Source of the DNA: Crossiella sp. SN42 | Lineage (GTDB): Bacteria; Actinomycetota; Actinomycetes; Mycobacteriales; Pseudonocardiaceae | DNA length: 64,000 bases | NCBI RefSeq assembly: GCF_023897065.1 | Contig: NZ_JAMHIV010000025.1 | Location: forward strand, 103,245 to 167,244 | Direction of reading: 5' to 3' | Part shown: positions 10,405 to 18,923 of the stretch, in pieces | Position numbering within the stretch: the stretch's first letter is position 1 | How the letters are laid out: each line of letters begins with the position of its first letter | Position numbers and translations under genes: made by a program | The notes under the pieces: generated by a model | The model's input: the letters and a program-made list of their open reading frames with translations, nothing else | What the model was told of the DNA's origin: nothing | Databases searched by the model: none

Positions 10405-10830
10405 GTGACCGACCCGAACAGCGCCCCACCAGGACCCGCAATGGCGATGTCCGCCCTGACCAGCCTGAACAGGTCGGTCGAGGGCATGAACCAGCTCCGC
10501 GAGGACGTCCGCGCGGGCAAGGTGAAGCTGGACCCGGCGGCCGGCGAGCAACTCAAGAAGGTGCTCACCGAGCAGGAGGCGCGGGCCCTGAAGTGGCAGC
10601 GTGAGGCGAACAGGCTCGAGCAGGCACTGCCATTGGGCAATCACTGGGTGGGCCAGCAGATGGCGGAGAAGATGAGCAAGCGGGCCAATGGTGCCCCGGG
10701 CTCGTTCGGCGAACAGATCGGCCTGTACATCCAGGAGCTGCAGAAGGCGCAGGTCGTCCTCGACGAGGCCATCAAGGCCACCAAGGGCGCGGACTCCGGC
10801 AGTGCCTCCAACCTCAGGAATCAGAAGTGA
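10405..10830 (+). CDS. ESX-cassette first gene, conserved helical protein
   Basis: A 141-residue protein, GTG start after GGAGGGGG. It is almost wholly helical and charged (AMSALTSLNRSVEGMNQLRE, LKKVLTEQEARALKWQREAN, IGLYIQELQKAQVVLDEAI). This recalls the helical hairpins of WXG100/ESX substrates, but the WXG motif is absent; a lone GNHWVGQQM sits at the centre. In Pseudonocardiales such a gene regularly precedes a DUF3558 lipoprotein, a PPE-like protein and EspG. The stop overlaps the next GTG by 4 nt. It may be a secreted partner of the PPE-like protein. Function is inferred only from context. Confidence 0.7.
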   Translation: MTDPNSAPPGPAMAMSALTSLNRSVEGMNQLREDVRAGKVKLDPAAGEQLKKVLTEQEARALKWQREANRLEQALPLGNHWVGQQMAEKMSKRANGAPGSFGEQIGLYIQELQKAQVVLDEAIKATKGADSGSASNLRNQK

Positions 10831-11393
10831 CTCAGAGCAAGATTGCCGTTGGTGGCGCAGTGCTGGCCGCCCTCGTTCTCGGCGGTTGTTCCGGCGGCTC
10901 GGTGGCGGGCACACCGACCCAGGCCACCAGCGCTGCGGCCACTTCGAGCGCTGCGGCCAGCGATGGCCCCGGTGCCTCCCTGGCACAGGTGGACACCTGC
11001 ACCTTGATGACGAACGCCGAGGCCGCGACGATCGGCCTTCCCGCTGGGCGCTCGGCCAGCCTGGGCAAGCAGCGGGAATGTGAGTACAGCGTGGCTGACA
11101 CACCGACACCGGTGAGTGGCGCGGTCACGATCGACCCGATCAGCGGCATCGATCAGCTGAAGACCCCGCCGGGCACCGACGAGGCTGGGATCCGCAAGGT
11201 CGTCGTGGATGGCAGGCGAGTCAACTACTACCCGATGAAGAGCGGCACGCTCTGCACGGTGAACATCGAGGTCAACAAGCGCGAGACGGTGTACGTGCAG
11301 GTGAGCCTGCGTTTCGCGGGTACGGAGCAGCCGCCGTGCACGCTCGCGGAGAAGGCGGTCGGTTTTGTGCTGCCGAGAATGCCGAAGAAGTAG
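10827..11393 (+). CDS. DUF3558 lipoprotein
   Basis: A 188-residue lipoprotein. A signal peptide with lipobox LGGC makes Cys21 the lipidated residue after cleavage. A Ser/Thr/Ala-rich linker (about 25-50) is followed by a globular domain with DTCTLMTNAEAATIGLP, CEYSV and GTLCTVNIEVN, ending near PPCTLAEKAVGFVL. The conserved cysteines and the DxCxLL-like opening are those of DUF3558, a surface lipoprotein family found with ESX-associated genes. It is translationally coupled to the upstream gene (GTGA) and lies 12 nt before the PPE-like gene. It probably sits on the outer face of the cytoplasmic membrane near the secretion target. Confidence 0.8.
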   Translation: MTQSKIAVGGAVLAALVLGGCSGGSVAGTPTQATSAAATSSAAASDGPGASLAQVDTCTLMTNAEAATIGLPAGRSASLGKQRECEYSVADTPTPVSGAVTIDPISGIDQLKTPPGTDEAGIRKVVVDGRRVNYYPMKSGTLCTVNIEVNKRETVYVQVSLRFAGTEQPPCTLAEKAVGFVLPRMPKK

Positions 11394-11405
11394 CAGGGGG
11401 ATGCC

Positions 11406-12869
11406 ATGACCCAGCCGCCGAACGGCGATTATCGCCAGACCCGGTCGCAGACCAATCCGGATGAGCAGGGCACCCTCGGCCGGATGGTCATCGGGACGGA
11501 GGCCGACCGGGAAGCCGTCGCCGAGCAGGAGCGCCAGCTGCGCGAGGGCCTGAAGATGGGTGAGGACCGGGCGCTCACTCAGTGCGGCAACTGGGCCGCG
11601 GTTGAGCACCAGGCGCTCTACGACCAGATCACCAACAACAACGACCCTGGTCAGGTCTACTCGGTCGCCCTGGCGTGGACCGAGCTCGGCAACGAGATGG
11701 CCAAGTCTTCCGAGGAGATGGACCGGAAGATCAAGGAAACCGCGCACGGGTGGACCGGGCTGGGTGGGGACGCCGCGCGGGAGGCCACGCTCAAGTTGGC
11801 CAAGTGGGGTGGCGATGCGGCTCAGACCAGTCAGTACATGGGGAACCGGACCAATGACCTCGGGTTGATCGCCGAGGACAGCAAGAACCGGATGCCGGAG
11901 CCGGTCAAGTTCGACGAGAACCAGATGATGCGGGACGCGTTCAAGTCCGGTGGGCTGGTCGGGCTGGTCAAGTCGGCTGTGCAGGACATTCCGGCCAAGC
12001 GCCAGGAAGCGGACAACGCGCATCAGAACGCGATCCGGGTGATGCAGAACAACGAGGCGAGTGCCCGGCACGTGGACGCGACCACGCCGGTGTTCTCGCC
12101 GCCGCCGCCGATCGGCGGGCTGCCCGGGGAGCCCTGGCCGCCGAAGCCGACGCCGCCTCCGCCGTACCCGCCGCCGCCCTATCCGCCGCCGCACCCGCCG
12201 GATCCGCCGCGGGTGATCCAGCCGCCGGTGCCGCCGCCGGTTCAGCCGCCGAAGCCGCCGGTGGTCACGCCGATCCCGGTGCCGGTGCGGCCGTTGCCGC
12301 CGCCGGTGCCGCCGCCGCCGAAGGCCAAGCCGCCGGTGCCGCCCAAGCCGCCGTTGCCTCCGCTGCCGCCGCCGGTTCCGCCGCCGGACAAGGACAAGCT
12401 GCCGCCCCGGAAGCTGCCGGAGCGGTTGCCGCCGCAGCCGCCGAAGCCGGGTGATCCGACCAAGATCGCGAGCCGGACGCCGGTGCCGCCGCCGAACCTG
12501 CCCACTGGCGGCGCGACCGGTGGGAAGCCGCCGGGTGGGATCGCGCCCGGGGGCATTCTCGGCGCGCTGACCGGGAGTTCCGGGGGCACACCTGGCTCCG
12601 GGACGGGTGCCGGGCGGGGCAGTGTCGCCGCTGGTGGCATGGCCGGCGCGCAGGGGCCCGCGGCCGCGGGGGCCGGGTCGGCCGTCGCGGGGGCCGCCGG
12701 CGCCGCGGGCCGGGGTGGGCCCGCTGGGGCCGCTGGTGGGCCGATGGGGGCTGGGGCCGGTGGGCGCAAGGAAGAGGACAAGGAGCACAAGCGGGCCGAC
12801 TACCTGCAGGAGACCGAGGACGTGTGGGGTGACGGGAAGCGAGTGGCACCCCCGGTGATCGGCGAATGA
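11406..12869 (+). CDS. PPE-like ESX substrate with long proline-rich tail
   Basis: A 487-residue protein. The first 215 residues form a helical domain with an ESX-substrate-like WTGLGGDAARE turn (the WxG between two helices). Residues about 230-370 are a Pro-rich segment (runs of PPPP, PPKPP, PPVPPP). Residues about 370-450 are Gly/Ala-rich. The charged C-terminus has KEEDKEHKRADYL and ends near TEDVWGDGKRVAPPVIGE. That arrangement, next to EspG, marks a type VII secretion substrate. Proline is encoded mainly by CCG, producing a low-complexity (CCG)n tract at 12090-12500 unlike its neighbours. The ATG is preceded by CAGGGGGA. The stop overlaps the espG-like ATG by 4 nt. Confidence 0.82.
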   Translation: MTQPPNGDYRQTRSQTNPDEQGTLGRMVIGTEADREAVAEQERQLREGLKMGEDRALTQCGNWAAVEHQALYDQITNNNDPGQVYSVALAWTELGNEMAKSSEEMDRKIKETAHGWTGLGGDAAREATLKLAKWGGDAAQTSQYMGNRTNDLGLIAEDSKNRMPEPVKFDENQMMRDAFKSGGLVGLVKSAVQDIPAKRQEADNAHQNAIRVMQNNEASARHVDATTPVFSPPPPIGGLPGEPWPPKPTPPPPYPPPPYPPPHPPDPPRVIQPPVPPPVQPPKPPVVTPIPVPVRPLPPPVPPPPKAKPPVPPKPPLPPLPPPVPPPDKDKLPPRKLPERLPPQPPKPGDPTKIASRTPVPPPNLPTGGATGGKPPGGIAPGGILGALTGSSGGTPGSGTGAGRGSVAAGGMAGAQGPAAAGAGSAVAGAAGAAGRGGPAGAAGGPMGAGAGGRKEEDKEHKRADYLQETEDVWGDGKRVAPPVIGE

Positions 12870-13648
12870 CCGGCGTGCTCACCACGCTCACCCCGGTCGA
12901 GCTGGACTTCGCCTGGCAGGAGCTGGGGCTGGAGCGGATGCCGTACCCGCTCCGGCTGCGCAGCCACGGCGTGACCATGGAGGAGCGCGGCGTGCTCCGG
13001 CACCAGGTGCTGGAGGGGCTGCGGCAGCGGCGGCTGGCCAGGGAGCGCGGGCCGCGCTGGGAGCTGGATCCGTTGCTGGAGGACCAGCTCGGGCTGCTGG
13101 CGCGGCACACGGTGGCGGTGGAGCTGATCCAGTACACCGAGGAGCCGCTGCACGCGGTGGCGGTGGCCCGCGGGGAGAGCGCGGCGCTGGCCGCGCAGAC
13201 CGAGGACGGGTGCCTGCACCTGCGGGAGGTGCGGGACACCGGGCTGGCCGAGGCGATCGTGAGCGTGCTGCCGCCGGGGCAGGCCGGGCGGCAGGCTCCG
13301 GTGTCCGCGCCGCTGGCCGGGCTGCAGCGGGCCACCGGGCCGGAGAAGCTGGACCCGTTCGGCGACAGCGTGGACCAGCTGGTCGCCGCTGGCATGAACC
13401 GCAACGAGGCCTACACGCTGGACTACCTGAGCAGGCACCGGCACCAGGGCGGGCAGTTCTCGGTCAGCGTGGCCGAGCGCTACACCACGCACATGGAGCG
13501 GGACCCCTCGGTGATCTCCTGGTTCGACAGCGAGGACGGGCGGTACCTGCTGGTCAGCGAGCGGGGCAGGCTGTCCATCAGCGCGGCGGACAACCTGCGG
13601 ATCGCGCACCGGGTGCAGGAGCTGATCTCGGCGGTCCGCACCGGCTGA
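12866..13648 (+). CDS. ESX secretion-associated EspG-family chaperone
   Basis: A 260-residue cytosolic protein of the EspG family, which in mycobacteria binds the tip of PPE proteins and delivers them to the ESX machinery. The N-terminus LTPVELDFAWQELGLERMPYP and the alternating beta pattern (VAVELIQYTEEPLHAVAVA, GCLHLREV) followed by a helical C-terminus fit the EspG fold. It follows the PPE-like gene with an ATGA overlap, as expected of a dedicated chaperone and its cargo. No ESX core components (EccB/C/D, MycP) are in the window, so the cassette must depend on a system encoded elsewhere. Confidence 0.85.
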   Translation: MTGVLTTLTPVELDFAWQELGLERMPYPLRLRSHGVTMEERGVLRHQVLEGLRQRRLARERGPRWELDPLLEDQLGLLARHTVAVELIQYTEEPLHAVAVARGESAALAAQTEDGCLHLREVRDTGLAEAIVSVLPPGQAGRQAPVSAPLAGLQRATGPEKLDPFGDSVDQLVAAGMNRNEAYTLDYLSRHRHQGGQFSVSVAERYTTHMERDPSVISWFDSEDGRYLLVSERGRLSISAADNLRIAHRVQELISAVRTG

Positions 13649-13651
13649 GCG

Positions 13652-14539
13652 TTACTCGGTGGCCTCGCGGCAGGCACGGACGAAGGCGTTCACCGCGCCG
13701 CGCTGCTCGCCCAGCCGCCACAGCGCGGCCAGCCTGCCCGGCCGGATGCCGGGCACCGGGCGGAACACCACGTCCGCCCTGGTGTTGGACTCGCTGGTGC
13801 TGCCGGCCACCAGGGCCACGCCGTGCCCGGCGGCGACCGCGGCGAAGACCTCATCCAGGTTGTTCGCCACGATGGACACCGCGGCCGGGCGGTCCCGGCG
13901 GGCGTCGCTGGCCAGCCAGAAGTCCCGCTGCGGTCCGGCCGACTCGGGCAGGGCCACGAACGGTTCGGTGAGCAGGTCGGTGAAGGCCACCTCGGCCTCG
14001 GCGGCCAGTGGGTGGTCAGCGGGCAGGGCCACCCAGCGCGGTTCGGCCAGCAGCACCCGGTAGGCGTAGCGGTCCTGGTCGGCCACGGGCAACCAGACCA
14101 GCGCCAGGTCGACCTGGCCCTCGCGCAGGCCGGCCGAGGAGTCGTCCCAGTCGCTGCGGTGCACGCCGATCCGCCAGCCGGGCAGCAGGTCGGCGAAGCG
14201 CGCGGAGATCCGCTCGAACAGGCCGGGCGCCAGGTTGCTGTGCACGCCGACCTGCAACACCATCCGCTCACCGGCGGCGGCGCGGCCGACCTCGCCGAGC
14301 GCGGCGCCCCAGTCGGCGAGTAGTCGCTGGGCCCTGGGCAGCAGGGCGGCCCCGGCCGCGGTGAGCGCCACGGTCCGCCGGTCCCTGCGCAGCAAGGCCG
14401 ACCGCAGACTGCGTTCCAGCAGCCGGATCTGCTTGCTCAGCGCGGGCTGGGACACGTGCAGCCGTTCGGCGGCGGCGCTGAAACTCAGTTCCTCGGCCAC
14501 CGCGACGAAGTATCGAAGGTCCCGCATATGCACGTCCAT
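13652..14539 (-). CDS. LysR-family transcriptional regulator
   Basis: A 295-residue regulator. The N-terminal winged helix-turn-helix is LRYFVAVAEELSFSAAAERL followed by HVSQPALSKQIRLLE. The C-terminal effector domain begins about residue 90 and contains VGVHSNLAPGLFERI and a DLALVWLPV strand. The ATG at 14539 or the ATG at 14527 (MRDLRYF) are both usable; the latter matches usual LysR N-termini. It is divergent from the large LAL regulator. LysR proteins usually control the divergent neighbour and themselves. The inducer is unknown. It ends 3 nt from the EspG gene, so no terminator fits between them. Confidence 0.9.
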   Translation of the reverse strand: MDVHMRDLRYFVAVAEELSFSAAAERLHVSQPALSKQIRLLERSLRSALLRRDRRTVALTAAGAALLPRAQRLLADWGAALGEVGRAAAGERMVLQVGVHSNLAPGLFERISARFADLLPGWRIGVHRSDWDDSSAGLREGQVDLALVWLPVADQDRYAYRVLLAEPRWVALPADHPLAAEAEVAFTDLLTEPFVALPESAGPQRDFWLASDARRDRPAAVSIVANNLDEVFAAVAAGHGVALVAGSTSESNTRADVVFRPVPGIRPGRLAALWRLGEQRGAVNAFVRACREATE

Positions 14540-14736
14540 AACTCCGCGCCATTAGAGCGGCTTCGATCGGTTGTGACTAGCCCGTTCGGCGATCGTTACC
14601 AGGTTCTTCCCTCACTTGGCGGAGTCGCGAATACCCAATGGACGCAACGATTCTTGCGTGGGCAACCCGTCCGGTCGATCGCTCGATCGGCCAGCGACCG
14701 TCCATTGTGGACTGATGTGTGCCGAAGGAGCTGGTC
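14540..14736. promoter_or_regulatory. Divergent control region between LysR and LAL regulators
   Basis: The 197-bp region carries two clear dyads: ACGCAA-N6-TTGCGT (14642-14659, perfect), and CGATCG-CT-CGATCG (14676-14689), whose flanks extend the symmetry with one mismatch. Both are candidate operators. A copy of the dispersed 13-bp element GTCCATTGTGGAC sits at 14700-14712, just before the LAL start; it is the only exact copy outside a gene. Confidence 0.5.
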
Positions 14737-17394
14737 GTGCCGGGGAGAGCGGAGATCCTGCACCGGGCGGTGGCCGCGCTGGCCGCCGGGCCGGTGCTGT
14801 TGCACGGCCCCTCGGGCTTTGGCCGGACCACCGTGCTGGCCGAGCTGGCCACCCGGATGGCCCAGTCCGGTCGGATCCTGCGCGCCGCGCCCGGCCCGGC
14901 CGATGCCGCGGTGCCGTTCACCACCCTCGCCGACCTGCTCGACGAGCTGCCGCCGCAGCCGTGGCGGCTGCTGGCCGAACCGCAGCGGGCCGCGCTGCGC
15001 CAGGCGGTGCGCCGGGACCACCCCGGCCAGCCGGACCGGCTCGCGCTGCGGCTGGGATTCCTGGCCCTGCTGCGGGTTCTGGCCGCGGACGGGTCGGTGC
15101 TGCTGCTGCTCGACGACGTGCAGTGGGCCGATCCGGACAGCGTCGACCTGCTCGCCTTCGCCGCCCGCAGGGCCGGACAGGCGGCCCGGTTCGCCGCGAC
15201 TGAGCTGGTCGTGCCCGGCGCACCGCCTGCGGCCACCTGGCTCAACCCGGCCGAGGTGCTGGAGCTGCCGCCGCTGACCGAGGCGGAGACCGCGGATCTG
15301 CTGCGGGGGCAAGGAGATCCGGCCGCCCTGTGCCGGGCCACCGGCGGGCACCCCCGGCTGCTGGCCGAGCTGGACCGGTCTGGCGGTGAGCTGACCGAGG
15401 TGGCGAAAACGCTGCTGCGCCAACGGATCGAGCGTCTCGACCGGACGGTGCTGGTGCGGATCGCGCTGGCCGGGCGGGCCACCGCGAGCCTGCTGCACGC
15501 CTGCGGGCCGCCCGAGCCGGAGTCGACTGTGGACAGTGCGCTGCGCGCCGGGGTGCTGGCCGAGGGCGAGGACGGGGTGCTCGCCTTCCGGCTGCCGCTG
15601 CTGGCCGATCTCGTTGTGGCGGAAGCGGATCCGGCGCTGCGGCGGCAGGCGCACGAGCAGCTCGCCGCGGTCAGCGCGGACCCGGTCGAGCAAGCCAGGC
15701 ACCTGGCGGCCGCCCGGCCCGCGCCGGATGAGGACCTGGCCCGCACGCTGGCCGCGGCGGCCAACTCGGCCCGGCAGCGCGGACTGCCCACGGCCGCGGC
15801 CGAGCTGGGCGCGCTGGCCGCGGACCGCACCCCGGTCAAGCACCCGAAGGCCGCGGTGGCCCGCAGGCTGACCGCGGCCACCGACGCGGTGACCGCGGGC
15901 GCGCACGAACTGGCCCGCGCGCTGGCCACCGCGGTGCTGACCTGCCCGCACAGCAGCCGGAAACAGCGGGTCACCGCCTGCCTGGCGCTGGTGGACGCGG
16001 CCAGGCACACCCGACCGGCCACCGAGCGGATCTTCCGCCGCGCGCTGGCCGAGTCCAGGGGCGAGCCCGCGCTGGAGGCCCCGGTGCGGCTGCGGCACGC
16101 GGTGCACGCGGCCATCGGCGGCGACTTCACCGCGGCCGCCGCCGGGCTGGACCGGGCGGTGCGCCTGGCCACCGCGGCCGGGGACGCGCACACCGAGGTC
16201 TACGCGCGCTGCTCGCTGGCGCTCTGCCAGGTGGCGCTGGGTGATCCGGCCGCCGAGGACACCCTCGCCGCGGCGGCCGTTCCGGTGGCCGAGCCGGTCG
16301 CGCTGCACGGCGGGGTGGGCTGGACCGCGGCCCGGCTGCTGCTCTTCGCCGACCGGCTCACCGAGGCCGAGGCCGAGCTGCGGCACCTGTTCGAGCAAGC
16401 CGAGGAACGCGGTGAGCACGGCGAGCTGGTCGCGATGACCTGGAGCGCCACCGAGGTGCTGCTGGCCGCCGGGCACTGCGCGCAGGCCCGGCAGCGGGCC
16501 GCGGAAGCCTTGCGCCAGGCCGAGATCACCGGCGCCGACCTCGGCCCGGCCCGCTACGCCGCCGCGCTGGCCGAGGCGGTCGGCGGCGATCCGGCGCGCG
16601 CGGTGGAGCTGGCCGTGGCCGGGCTGGGCACCGCGGAAGCCGACGGCGACAAGGCGTTCGCGCTGCGCAACCTGCACGCGCACGGGCTGGCCCTGCTGGC
16701 CGCCGGTGACCCGGCCGCGGCGCTGGACCCGTTGCGGCGGGCGGCTTTGCTGGAAACCGAGATGGCGGTGGCCGACCCCGCGGTGTTCGGGCTGCGCGCG
16801 GACCTGGCCGAGGCGCTGGCGGTGACCGGCGCGCAGGCCGAGGCCACCGAGGTGCTCGCGGCCGCGGCCGAGGCGGCGCAGCGGCTGGGCCGCCGGGGGG
16901 TGCTGGCCACGCTGGCGCGGGCCGACGGCATCCGGCTGCTGCTGGCCCAGCAGACCGAGCAGGCGGTGCGCGCGCTGGAGTCGGCCTGTGCGGAACAGGC
17001 CGAGCTGGGCCAGCCGGTGCAGCAGGGCCGCAGCCTGCTGTGGCTGGGCATCGCGGCCCGCCGCCGCCGTCGCCGGGCCGCCGCGCGGGAGACGCTGCGG
17101 CTGGCGCACCGCACCTTTGTGGCCGCGGCCGCGCATCCGTGGGCGGCCAGGGCGGTGGCGGTGCTGGGCGAGGACAGCGAGCAGGAGGCCTGCGGCGCGC
17201 TGACCGGACTGGAGCACCGGATCGCCCGTCTGGTCGCCGGTGGCGCCACCAACCGGGAGGTCGCGGCCCGGCTCAACGTCAGCGGCAAGACCGTGGAGGG
17301 CGCGCTGACCAGGATCTACCGCAAGCTGGACGTCCGCTCCCGGACCGAGCTGGCGCTCCGCCTTCCGGACCCCGCAGCCGAGCGGGGGCGGTGA
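14737..17394 (+). CDS. Large ATP-binding LuxR-type (LAL) transcriptional regulator
   Basis: About 885 residues. The Walker A loop GPSGFGRTT starts near residue 24, and Walker B VLLLLDDVQWAD near 122, giving a STAND/AAA-like ATPase head. A long Ala/Leu-rich helical-repeat region (about 300-800, TPR-like) is followed by a LuxR helix-turn-helix at the C-terminus (about 825-880, LVAGGATNREVAARLNVSGK then TVEGALTRIYRKLDV). LAL regulators activate pathway-specific genes, often for secondary metabolism or sugar use. GTG 14737 is chosen because AAGGAG lies 6 nt upstream; GTG 14719 is in frame but has no ribosome site. No biosynthetic cluster is adjacent, so the target is unknown. Confidence 0.88.
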   Translation: MPGRAEILHRAVAALAAGPVLLHGPSGFGRTTVLAELATRMAQSGRILRAAPGPADAAVPFTTLADLLDELPPQPWRLLAEPQRAALRQAVRRDHPGQPDRLALRLGFLALLRVLAADGSVLLLLDDVQWADPDSVDLLAFAARRAGQAARFAATELVVPGAPPAATWLNPAEVLELPPLTEAETADLLRGQGDPAALCRATGGHPRLLAELDRSGGELTEVAKTLLRQRIERLDRTVLVRIALAGRATASLLHACGPPEPESTVDSALRAGVLAEGEDGVLAFRLPLLADLVVAEADPALRRQAHEQLAAVSADPVEQARHLAAARPAPDEDLARTLAAAANSARQRGLPTAAAELGALAADRTPVKHPKAAVARRLTAATDAVTAGAHELARALATAVLTCPHSSRKQRVTACLALVDAARHTRPATERIFRRALAESRGEPALEAPVRLRHAVHAAIGGDFTAAAAGLDRAVRLATAAGDAHTEVYARCSLALCQVALGDPAAEDTLAAAAVPVAEPVALHGGVGWTAARLLLFADRLTEAEAELRHLFEQAEERGEHGELVAMTWSATEVLLAAGHCAQARQRAAEALRQAEITGADLGPARYAAALAEAVGGDPARAVELAVAGLGTAEADGDKAFALRNLHAHGLALLAAGDPAAALDPLRRAALLETEMAVADPAVFGLRADLAEALAVTGAQAEATEVLAAAAEAAQRLGRRGVLATLARADGIRLLLAQQTEQAVRALESACAEQAELGQPVQQGRSLLWLGIAARRRRRRAAARETLRLAHRTFVAAAAHPWAARAVAVLGEDSEQEACGALTGLEHRIARLVAGGATNREVAARLNVSGKTVEGALTRIYRKLDVRSRTELALRLPDPAAERGR

Positions 17395-17468
17395 CCGGGA
17401 TTTCCCCGTTTCGTGCCTGGGCAACACCTTCCTAGCGTCAGGGTTCCCTGCAACGCCAAGGAGTGCCC

Positions 17469-18152
17469 ATGCGCCTGCTCCGCCTGCTCCCGATCACCCT
17501 CGCCCTGGCCGCCGCCGTGGTCACCGCCCCGACGGCCGCCGCCGCCCCGGCCGGCGCGGACCCGTTCATCATCGGCGGCAAGTTCGTCACCTCCGCGCCG
17601 TGGGCGGCCGCGGTGTACCGCAACGGCTCCTTCACCTGCTCCGGCACCATCATCGCGCCGACCTGGGTGCTCACCGCGAAGCACTGCGTGGGCAGCGGCC
17701 TCACCGTCCGCGTCGGCAACGTCTACCGCGCCCAGGGCACGCTGGCCACGGTGGCCAGCTACACCTCTCACACCCGCGCCGACCAGTCCCTGCTGCGGCT
17801 GGCCAGCCCGGTGCAGACCAGCGAGTACAGCAAGCTGGCCGACGCGAACCCGGCCACCGGCAGCACCAACCAGATCTACGGCTGGGGCATGACCAGCCAG
17901 AGCGCGCCGCCGGCCACCCAGCTCAAGGTCGCCGACGTCCGCCAGAGTTCAATCTGCCGCGACTACTACGGCGGCCAGGCCCTGTGCACCACCAGGATCA
18001 CCGGCAACGCCTGGTCCGGCGACTCCGGCGGCCCGCAGATGTTCAACGGCCTCCAGGTCGGCGTGGCCTCCACCGCGGACGGCCGCAGCACCCAGCAGTA
18101 CAGCAGCGTGCCCGCGGTCCGGGACTGGATCCGCCAGGTCTCCGGGGTGTGA
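17469..18152 (+). CDS. Secreted trypsin-like serine protease (S1), copy 1
   Basis: A 227-residue preproprotein. The signal peptide (LLRLLPITLALAAAVVTAPT to AAAAPA) is followed directly by the mature start FIIGGKF, i.e. a very short propeptide. The catalytic triad is complete: His72 in LTAKHC, Asp105 in RADQSLL, Ser186 in GDSGGP. Compact size and six cysteines are typical of streptomycete-type trypsins. ATG 17469 has AAGGAG 5 nt upstream; GTG 17463 overlaps that site and is rejected. It is exported by Sec. The next protease gene follows 4 nt later. Confidence 0.92.
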   Translation: MRLLRLLPITLALAAAVVTAPTAAAAPAGADPFIIGGKFVTSAPWAAAVYRNGSFTCSGTIIAPTWVLTAKHCVGSGLTVRVGNVYRAQGTLATVASYTSHTRADQSLLRLASPVQTSEYSKLADANPATGSTNQIYGWGMTSQSAPPATQLKVADVRQSSICRDYYGGQALCTTRITGNAWSGDSGGPQMFNGLQVGVASTADGRSTQQYSSVPAVRDWIRQVSGV

Positions 18153-18156
18153 GGTG

Positions 18157-18861
18157 ATGCTGACCCAGCTGCTCAGCGCGGCCCTGCTGACCCCGCTGCT
18201 GGTCGGCGGCGTCCCGGCGGACCAGGACTACCCGTTCATGGCCTCGCTGCAGACCAGCTACGGCGCGCACTTCTGCGGCGCCTCGCTGGTCAAACCGGAC
18301 TGGCTGGTCACCGCGGCGCACTGCGTCAAGGACGAGCGGCCCAGCCAGGTCAAGGTGCGGATCGGCAGCCGGGACGCGGGCAGCGGCGGCACCCTCACCG
18401 GGGTGCGCAAGATCGTCGCGCACCCGAGGTGGGGACCCACCGCGTACTACGACATCGCGGTGGTGCAGCTCGACCGGCCGGTCAGCCAGCGGCCGATCGG
18501 CATCGCCGAGGCGCCGGTGGGTAGCGCCACCCGGCTGCTCGGCTGGGGCCAGACCTGCGCCAGGCCGGGCTGCGGCGGCACGCCGAAGGTGTTGCAGCAG
18601 CTGGACACCAGCGTGGTCGAGGCAAGGCGCTGCCTCGGCATCGACGGTTCGGAGTTGTGCACTGGCAACCCGAACGGCAACTCCGGCGCCTGCTACGGCG
18701 ACTCCGGCGGCCCACAACTGCGCTCGATCGGCGGGGCCTGGCAGCTCGTCGGCGCGGCGAGCCGGGCGGGCAGCACGAGCACCACCTGTGCCACCGCGCC
18801 CTCGGTGTACACCGCGGTGACCGCCTATCGGGACTGGATCGCCCAGCAGACCGGAGGCTGA
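18157..18861 (+). CDS. Secreted trypsin-like serine protease (S1), copy 2
   Basis: A 234-residue S1 protease with a short signal peptide (MLTQLLSAALLTPLLVGG). The unusual activation region GGVPADQDYPFMASLQ lacks the classical IxGG junction. The triad is complete: His55 (TAAHC), Asp99 (YYDIAVVQL), Ser183 (GDSGGP). It is only distantly similar to the preceding protease, with more cysteines (CARPGCGG). It starts within 5 nt of the upstream stop (GTG 18154 or ATG 18157), so the two form an operon ended by the perfect hairpin at 18867-18904. The activation mechanism may differ from that of copy 1. Confidence 0.9.
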   Translation: MLTQLLSAALLTPLLVGGVPADQDYPFMASLQTSYGAHFCGASLVKPDWLVTAAHCVKDERPSQVKVRIGSRDAGSGGTLTGVRKIVAHPRWGPTAYYDIAVVQLDRPVSQRPIGIAEAPVGSATRLLGWGQTCARPGCGGTPKVLQQLDTSVVEARRCLGIDGSELCTGNPNGNSGACYGDSGGPQLRSIGGAWQLVGAASRAGSTSTTCATAPSVYTAVTAYRDWIAQQTGG

Positions 18862-18866
18862 AAGAG

Positions 18867-18904
18867 CCGGGTGGCGCCGGGACCAGGCACCCGGCGCCAC
18901 CCGG
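18867..18904 (+). terminator. Terminator of the protease pair
   Basis: A perfect 15-bp inverted repeat (18867-18881 with 18890-18904) and 8-nt loop begin 5 nt after the second protease stop. There is no T-tract. It lies just upstream of the promoter of the next gene. Confidence 0.75.
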
Positions 18905-18910
18905 ATCCGG

Positions 18911-18916
18911 TAAAAT
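18911..18916 (+). promoter_or_regulatory. Probable -10 box of a leaderless promoter
   Basis: TAAAAT ends 7 nt before the ATG at 18924. In actinobacteria a TANNNT box at this distance places the transcription start at or next to the A of the ATG. No Shine-Dalgarno sequence is present, which fits leaderless expression. Confidence 0.5.
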
Positions 18917-18923
18917 CGGACAT

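Noticed and set aside
7901..10441. An 846-codon minus-strand open frame opposite the GGDEF-EAL gene
   Set aside because: A GC-rich shadow frame. The plus strand shows intact PAS, GGDEF and EAL motifs over the same stretch.
10827..11393. A sugar-binding lipoprotein
   Set aside because: Too short and lacking a binding-protein fold. Cysteine pattern and neighbours fit DUF3558.
14596..17427. A 943-codon minus-strand open frame opposite the LAL regulator
   Set aside because: No domain; Walker A, Walker B and LuxR motifs are on the plus strand.
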